Shown piece after piece: positions 5,581-9,763 of a DNA stretch of 9,763 bases (the stretch's first letter is position 1; each line of letters begins with the position of its first letter). The position numbers and the translations under genes are program-made. This DNA is from JAPLDA01 sp043742705 (lineage in GTDB: Bacteria > Bacteroidota > Bacteroidia > AKYH767-A > 2013-40CM-41-45). The stretch is from NCBI GenBank assembly GCA_043742705.1, contig JAYTXY010000207.1, positions 1-9,763 of the forward strand. Direction: 5' to 3'. Below the pieces are notes generated by a model. The model saw only the letters and a list, made by a program, of their open reading frames with translations. It did no database searches and had not been told where the DNA came from.

Positions 5581-7506
5581 ATGGAGAAACAGAAAAGCAA
5601 TTTGCTTTTGCTTGTACAAAGAACAGCATTGCTCGTTGCTTTTTATTCCGTTTGCAGGTTATTCTTTCTCATTTTTAACTTCAGTTATTTCAGTGATGTT
5701 TCGGCTATTTCCATTTCAAAAGATTTCTTCTTCGGGATTCGCTTTGATTTATCTTCCATTGTTATTTCGAATATTATTTTCATCGTACTTCACCTCAATC
5801 CCTTTCAAATTTTTTATCACCGTTATTACCAGATTTTCCTGAAAGTGCTTTTTCTCGTTGTCAATATTCCGCTGTTGCTTTTCATCTGCATTGATTTCGG
5901 GTTCTTTCGTTTCTCCTCGCGACATGCCACAAGCGAAACCTTCAAGATCATGAGCTATGGTGAAGATTTCATCAACACCATGCCGCGAATGGTTCGCGAT
6001 TTCTGGTACATGCTTTTGCTTCTGATTGTTTTGATATTTCTGTTGATAATATTCTATTCTAAAATCAGGATTCAGAGAAAATCGGTTGAAGAGCAAGGCG
6101 AAAATTCTCCTTCCATTCTGAAAAAAATTGTGTTGCATGGTTTAGTTGTGACACTTATCGTTATTGGTTTTCGCGGAGGTATTCAATACAAACCCATTTC
6201 AATTATTTCGGCTTCTCAATACGGCTCTGCTAAAGATGTTGCGCTGATTTTAAATACTCCTTTTACAATCATCAAGACTTTTGACAAAAGCCAACTTACT
6301 GAGATGAATTATTTTCCTGCAGAAGAAGCAAAAAAAATTTCTCCTGTGATTCACCATTTCAATCATCCGGAACCATTCAGAAACCTGAATGTAATTGTAA
6401 TCATCATGGAGAGTTTCGGAAAAGAATATATCGGCAGCCTTAATCATTCCGAAGGATACACTCCTTTTCTTGATTCACTAATTCATGAAAGTCTTGTTTT
6501 CAGCAATGCATTTGCAAATGGTAAAAGGTCCATCGAAGGCATTCCTGCCGTTGTTGCTGGTATTCCTTCGCTGATGGGAGAACCGTTTATCACTTCAGCG
6601 TATTCGGGGAATTCGATCAACAGCATAGCAAGCCTTCTTAAACAAAAAGGATACGTTACTTCCTTTTACCATGGCGGAACAAACGGTACGATGGGTTTCG
6701 ACAACTTCACACACCTTGCAGGTTTTGATTCTTATTATGGAAGAAGAGAATATAACAACGATAAGGATTTTGACGGAAGCTGGGGAATTTATGACGGACC
6801 GTTTCTTCAGAACTTTGCAAAACAGCTGAGCACAATGCATCAGCCTTTCTTCTCTACCTTGTTTACGCTTTCTTCTCATCATCCTTATTCAATTCCTGCT
6901 GAGTTTAAAGATAAATTCAAAAAGGGAACACTTCCGATTCATGAAAGCATTCAGTATGCTGATTTTTGCCTGAGAAAATTTTTCGAAACTGCTTCCGCCA
7001 TGCCTTGGTTCGACAGCACCCTATTTGTCATCACGGCTGATCACACTGCGTTGTCGGAATATCCTTCGTATGAAAGCAAACTTGGCATCTACTCCATTCC
7101 GATTATTTTTTATCGTCACGATGGATCATTGAAAGGATCATCTGGACTTACCACTCAGCAAATTGATATTCTCCCGAGCATACTTGATTACCTGCACTTC
7201 GATCAACCATTTTTCTCTTTTGGACAAAGTGTATTTGATACTTCTGCATCCCACTTTGCAATAAATTATCTGAATGATTCTTATCAATATATTTCTGGCA
7301 ATTATTCCTTAAGTTTGGATACGCTGAAGGATAATTTCCTTTATCATTATTCTACAGATGGTTTGTTGCAGCAAAATCTGGTTCATACCGAAACTGTAGT
7401 TGCAGAAAAGATGGAGAAAAGATTAAAAGCGTTCATTCAGAATTATAATCGTGCGTTGGTGAAAAATAAGATGACGGTGGAGAAGACTGGTTCGTTAGTT
7501 CATTAG
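5581..7506 (+). CDS. LTA synthase-like membrane sulfatase-fold transferase
   Basis: The 641-residue protein has five predicted membrane helices (about 8-33, 48-72, 84-107, 142-160, 183-199) followed by a large extracytoplasmic alkaline-phosphatase/sulfatase domain, the layout and length of LtaS. Metal and catalytic motifs are present: IIMESFG with Glu277, GKRSIEG with Ser317 at or next to the nucleophile position (Thr in LtaS), and TADH with Asp487-His488. The family transfers phosphoglycerol or phosphoethanolamine from phospholipids to envelope acceptors. Bacteroidota do not make classical lipoteichoic acid, so the acceptor here is unknown. The gene starts with the ATG at 5581, 36 bp past a terminator, without a clear Shine-Dalgarno or TAnnTTTG box. 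It ends 30 bp before the lipid kinase gene and probably heads an operon with both kinases, which fits recycling of the diacylglycerol that such a transferase would leave behind. Confidence 0.88.
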   Translation: MEKQKSNLLLLVQRTALLVAFYSVCRLFFLIFNFSYFSDVSAISISKDFFFGIRFDLSSIVISNIIFIVLHLNPFQIFYHRYYQIFLKVLFLVVNIPLLLFICIDFGFFRFSSRHATSETFKIMSYGEDFINTMPRMVRDFWYMLLLLIVLIFLLIIFYSKIRIQRKSVEEQGENSPSILKKIVLHGLVVTLIVIGFRGGIQYKPISIISASQYGSAKDVALILNTPFTIIKTFDKSQLTEMNYFPAEEAKKISPVIHHFNHPEPFRNLNVIVIIMESFGKEYIGSLNHSEGYTPFLDSLIHESLVFSNAFANGKRSIEGIPAVVAGIPSLMGEPFITSAYSGNSINSIASLLKQKGYVTSFYHGGTNGTMGFDNFTHLAGFDSYYGRREYNNDKDFDGSWGIYDGPFLQNFAKQLSTMHQPFFSTLFTLSSHHPYSIPAEFKDKFKKGTLPIHESIQYADFCLRKFFETASAMPWFDSTLFVITADHTALSEYPSYESKLGIYSIPIIFYRHDGSLKGSSGLTTQQIDILPSILDYLHFDQPFFSFGQSVFDTSASHFAINYLNDSYQYISGNYSLSLDTLKDNFLYHYSTDGLLQQNLVHTETVVAEKMEKRLKAFIQNYNRALVKNKMTVEKTGSLVH

Positions 7507-7536
7507 TTTATTGGTCGCGTCTATTCAACCTTGAGT

Positions 7537-8427
7537 ATGAAAAAGAAAATCCGCTTTGTAATTAATCCCAAATCAGGTGTAACAAAAAAACACGGAATTC
7601 CTGATCTGATCAACCGCATTGTTGACAGGGAAAAGTACGAAGCTGAAATACTCTTTACTGAAGGACCGAAGCATGCAACTGTTTTAAGCAAGGAAGCTGC
7701 TACAGGGGAATACGATGCAGTAATTGCCGTTGGTGGCGATGGTTCTGCCAATGAAATGGCAAAAGGACTGGAAGGAAGTGAGACGGCTCTTGGAATTATT
7801 CCGATGGGATCAGGAAACGGAATGTCGAGGCATCTGAGAATTCCTATGAATCTTGAAAAGGCAATACATGTCATTAACACCGGAAAGCGTGATTGGATCG
7901 ACACTGTAAGAGTGAACGAAGAATTTTGTCTCGGCACGATTGGCGTTGGTTTCGATGCACACATCGCTCATCTCTTTGCAGATTCTTCGAAGCGAGGTTA
8001 TTCAACCTACGTGAAACTTGTGCTTTCAGAATTCTACAAGTATAAACCTCTGACGCATGAAATAACCGTGGACGGCACAACTATAACACAGGAATGCTTC
8101 CTGCTTACGTTTGCCAATTCCTCCCAGTTTGGTAACAATGCTGTGATTGCACCATTTGCAAGTGTACATGACGGGATTATTGATGTTTCGTTGATGCGGA
8201 ATTTCTCGTTTATCCATGCACCCGCCTTAATCTACAAATTGATGAATAACTCCATACAAAACTCAAAGTTTTTTTCAAGGATGTCAGGAAAAAATATAGT
8301 TTTGAAAAATAATGCTGTGTTGAAAGGTCATATTGATGGCGAACCCGTAACTTTTAATAGCGACCTTCACGTTAAAATACTACCGAAGTCATTGAATGTA
8401 ATTGTTCCACAAACTGATTTACCATGA
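7537..8427 (+). CDS. YegS/DgkB-type lipid (diacylglycerol) kinase
   Basis: This 296-residue soluble kinase belongs to the DAGK/sphingosine-kinase/YegS family, which phosphorylates lipid alcohols such as diacylglycerol at the inner membrane face using ATP. Visible motifs are NPKSG (10-14), the nucleotide-binding GGDGSANE (66-73, with Ser where Thr is usual), GSGNG (91-95) and the C-terminal HIDGE (265-269). Length is typical. I start at the ATG at 7537, since an upstream in-frame TTG at 7531 would add only two residues. It follows the LtaS-like gene by 30 bp and its TGA overlaps the ATG of the DgkA-type gene (ATGA), so the three are probably co-transcribed. The exact lipid substrate is not shown by sequence; diacylglycerol is the likely one given the neighbours. 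Confidence 0.92.
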   Translation: MKKKIRFVINPKSGVTKKHGIPDLINRIVDREKYEAEILFTEGPKHATVLSKEAATGEYDAVIAVGGDGSANEMAKGLEGSETALGIIPMGSGNGMSRHLRIPMNLEKAIHVINTGKRDWIDTVRVNEEFCLGTIGVGFDAHIAHLFADSSKRGYSTYVKLVLSEFYKYKPLTHEITVDGTTITQECFLLTFANSSQFGNNAVIAPFASVHDGIIDVSLMRNFSFIHAPALIYKLMNNSIQNSKFFSRMSGKNIVLKNNAVLKGHIDGEPVTFNSDLHVKILPKSLNVIVPQTDLP

Positions 8428-8789
8428 TTGTCAGAAGAAATTTCAGGAGTTTCATGAGCGGCTTTGCATACGCTGCCAAAGGATTGGTTGAAGCGATTAA
8501 ATCGCAGTTCAACATTCGTTTTCATTTTGTGGCAACAATCCTGGTGATCGGACTTTCGTTTTATTACAAACTGAGTGCAACAGAATGGTGTTTCATTCTG
8601 TTGAGCATTGCTCTTGTGTGGACGACTGAGTTACTTAACACAGCACTTGAGTACCTCACTGATTTTGTTTCCCCGGAATACAATTTTCTTGCGGGAAAAG
8701 TTAAAGACATTGCTGCTGGTGCTGTTCTTATTGCCGCAGTTATTTCAGCATGTGTCGGCTTGATAATTTTCGTTCCGAAAATTTTCTGA
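8424..8789 (+). CDS. dgkA: DgkA-type integral membrane diacylglycerol/undecaprenol kinase
   Basis: The 121-residue protein is a full-length member of the prokaryotic DgkA family, a small trimeric membrane kinase that phosphorylates diacylglycerol or, in many bacteria, undecaprenol. Three membrane helices are expected (about 32-50, 54-74 and 97-117) after an amphipathic N-terminus. The signature ELLNTALE (69-76) gives Glu69, Asn72 and Glu76, and KVKDIAAGAVL (92-102) gives Lys94 and Asp95, matching the known E. coli active-site residues in type and position. Its ATG overlaps the stop of the preceding kinase by 4 nt, which implies translational coupling. Having both a soluble and a membrane lipid kinase in one operon suggests different substrates, for example diacylglycerol for one and undecaprenol for the other. 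Confidence 0.95.
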   Translation: MIVRRNFRSFMSGFAYAAKGLVEAIKSQFNIRFHFVATILVIGLSFYYKLSATEWCFILLSIALVWTTELLNTALEYLTDFVSPEYNFLAGKVKDIAAGAVLIAAVISACVGLIIFVPKIF

Positions 8790-8815
8790 TTCTTTTCTTC
8801 ATCATCAAATTACCA

Positions 8816-8831
8816 TCCCGAAGTATCGGGA
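8816..8831. repeat. Short palindrome TCCCGA-AGTA-TCGGGA
   Basis: Six-base arms TCCCGA (8816-8821) and TCGGGA (8826-8831) enclose the tetraloop AGTA, 26 bp after dgkA and 20 bp before the SUI1-like gene. It is a stable small hairpin with no T tract. It may be an interspersed palindromic repeat, a weak attenuator or an mRNA end stabiliser. Confidence 0.65.
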
Positions 8832-8851
8832 CAACTCAATAAATTAATTAC

Positions 8852-9187
8852 GTGTCAAAGAAAAAAAATCTTTCCGGAGTCGTCTATTCCACCAATCCTG
8901 ATTTTCAGTTTAAGACTGATGCAAAGCCGGAACAGCCAACTGCAAAATCCAATCAGCAGGATCTTCGTGTGTGGCTTGAATACCATGGTGGCAAAGCTGT
9001 AACGATTGTCAGGGATTTTAAAGGAACCATGTCTGATCTTGAAAAGCTCGGTAAAGAATTAAAAATAAAATGCGGAGTTGGCGGATCAGTAAAAGATTAT
9101 ACGATTATGATCCAAGGAAACCAGCGCGAGAAAGTGATGAAACTCCTTGCTGATATGGGATTCAAAGCGAAGAAAGCCGGAGGTTAA
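8852..9187 (+). CDS. SUI1/YciH-like translation initiation factor
   Basis: The 111-residue protein has a flexible, charged N-terminus (residues 1-36) and a SUI1 (eIF1-like) core from about residue 37 to 105. The core includes LRVWLEYHGGKAVTIVRDF, the glycine-rich CGVGGSVKD (74-82) and the terminal helix with MKLLADMGFKAK. SUI1 proteins bind the small ribosomal subunit and influence start-codon choice; the bacterial YciH role is not well settled. The start is GTG at 8852. The only in-frame codon region upstream is short, with a TAA at 8840, and the next in-frame ATG lies deep in the core at residue 60, so GTG must be the start. No Shine-Dalgarno sequence is visible. It is separated from dgkA by a small palindrome, so it may be read through from that operon or have its own promoter. 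Confidence 0.92.
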   Translation: MSKKKNLSGVVYSTNPDFQFKTDAKPEQPTAKSNQQDLRVWLEYHGGKAVTIVRDFKGTMSDLEKLGKELKIKCGVGGSVKDYTIMIQGNQREKVMKLLADMGFKAKKAGG

Positions 9188-9227
9188 TAATTTAAGAACT
9201 TAGTTTTACTTAGGATAACTTATAGAA

Positions 9228-9296
9228 GTCATTCAGGAGGAATCCATTTCAGATTAGCAGCGAAATTTATTCATAAATAGAGTCCTCCTGCATGAC
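9228..9296. repeat. Structured inverted repeat, possible interspersed element or bidirectional terminator
   Basis: GTCATTCAGGAGGA (9228-9241) and TCCTCCTGCATGAC (9283-9296) are complementary at 13 of 14 positions. The 41-bp interior contains a second perfect hairpin, ATTTAT (9265-9270) and ATAAAT (9273-9278). It lies between convergent genes (SUI1-like and the coiled-coil protein). Downstream on the plus strand is GGCTTTTT, a weak T tract. No open frame lies inside. A dispersed non-coding repeat or a transcript-end structure are the main options. Confidence 0.7.
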
Positions 9297-9337
9297 AGGC
9301 TTTTTGAACGGGCTTTTACTACCAAAAATGAAAAATA

Positions 9338-9354
9338 AAATCACTAAATGATTT
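9338..9354 (-). terminator. Weak AT-only terminator of the coiled-coil protein gene
   Basis: AAATCA (9338-9343) pairs with TGATTT (9349-9354) around a 5-nt loop, 11 bp past the stop codon. Read on the minus strand it is followed by TATTTTTCATTTTT. The stem is AT-rich, so its strength is doubtful. Confidence 0.4.
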
Positions 9355-9365
9355 ATTCTTCTGGA

Positions 9366-9743
9366 TTAAAAATCTTCTTTAGCTTCTTTTCGTTCGCTCC
9401 GCTTCGCCTCTGAACTTGCAAACTTATTTACAAAGCTTTTCACGCGCTCAAAAATAGAGTCCACGAATTCATAGGCACGATTTTCTATTTTCTTTTCCGT
9501 TTTCAAAACAAATCGTTGAAGGATAAGCGAGAGTCCGAATGCAATACCGTCTTTGAAAAATTCATTCTTGCTGATTTTGATTCCGGTCAAAGAAGAAAGC
9601 GAATTCCAAATGATGTTCTCCGGCTTGAACTCCTGTCGAATCTCTTTCAGATCCTGTTTAAGTTGCTGCTCCTGCTCTTTTGCAACAACTTTCAACTTGC
9701 TTATTTCTGCCCGCAACTGATCTATGTTCTCAATCTTAGTCAT
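9366..9743 (-). CDS. Uncharacterised coiled-coil protein (125 aa)
   Basis: I do not assign this gene to a named family. The ATG at 9743 is chosen over a GTG at 9752 because AGGTGAGG lies just upstream and can act as a ribosome binding site; this is the one clear Shine-Dalgarno-like sequence in the window. Residues about 5-40 form a charged helix with coiled-coil character (IDQLRAEISKLKVV, then KEQEQQLKQDLKEIRQEF). A conserved-looking stretch follows (NIIWNSLSSLTGIKISKNEF, residues 43-62). Residues 64-80 are moderately hydrophobic (KDGIAFGLSLILQRFVL), perhaps membrane-associated rather than spanning. The C-terminus is highly charged (SSEAKRSERKEAKEDF). Similar small proteins in Bacteroidota often sit beside YtxH and holin-X-like membrane genes; that neighbour, if present, would lie right of this window. 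A membrane-stress or envelope-associated role is only a guess. Confidence 0.75.
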   Translation of the reverse strand: MTKIENIDQLRAEISKLKVVAKEQEQQLKQDLKEIRQEFKPENIIWNSLSSLTGIKISKNEFFKDGIAFGLSLILQRFVLKTEKKIENRAYEFVDSIFERVKSFVNKFASSEAKRSERKEAKEDF

Positions 9744-9763
9744 TGTCCTCACCTTTGAAAAAA

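Noticed and set aside
9516..9758. Plus-strand open frame at the right edge
   Set aside because: It is antisense to the coiled-coil gene, is Leu/Phe-rich from reverse reading of Lys/Glu codons, and has no initiation signal.

Overview
The window looks like a stretch of an AT-rich Bacteroidota chromosome. Three sequence features point there. Several genes have TAnnTTTG-type -7 boxes and no clear Shine-Dalgarno sequence. A 2-oxoacid dehydrogenase E1 has its alpha and beta halves fused in one chain. There are short secreted lipoproteins, one with a DUF5011-like Ig domain. No mobile element, CRISPR array, tRNA or rRNA was seen, and most of the window is ordinary housekeeping or envelope content.

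Layout. A membrane-anchored patatin-like phospholipase (+) enters from the left edge without its start. It converges, with a 7-nt overlap, on the fused E1 gene (-). Upstream of E1 lies an AT-rich spacer with seven copies of a heptamer arranged as a large inverted repeat. After it come a 53-residue membrane protein with a CxxC motif (+, 4022-4183), a bidirectional terminator, and two tandem alanine-rich paralogous lipoproteins (-), each with its own TAnnTTTG promoter. A divergent promoter region then leads to a small DUF5011-like lipoprotein (+) that seems to have lost its middle, closed by a strong intrinsic terminator.

The second half holds a probable operon (+): an LtaS-like membrane sulfatase-fold transferase, a soluble YegS/DgkB-type lipid kinase and a DgkA-type integral membrane kinase; the last two overlap by ATGA. 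A SUI1/YciH-like translation factor starting with GTG follows. Then come a structured inverted repeat and, on the minus strand at the right edge, an uncharacterised coiled-coil protein.

How the genes may work together. The LtaS-like enzyme plus two kinases is the most coherent functional unit. LtaS-type enzymes that use phosphatidylglycerol release diacylglycerol in the outer leaflet, and a lipid kinase can return it to phosphatidic acid. The cluster therefore suggests envelope head-group transfer coupled to lipid recycling. This is inference from family knowledge and gene order. I saw no clearly new defence or mobile system. The best candidates for something undescribed are the heptamer inverted-repeat array, the structured repeat after the SUI1 gene, the paired alanine-rich lipoproteins and the small CxxC membrane protein.
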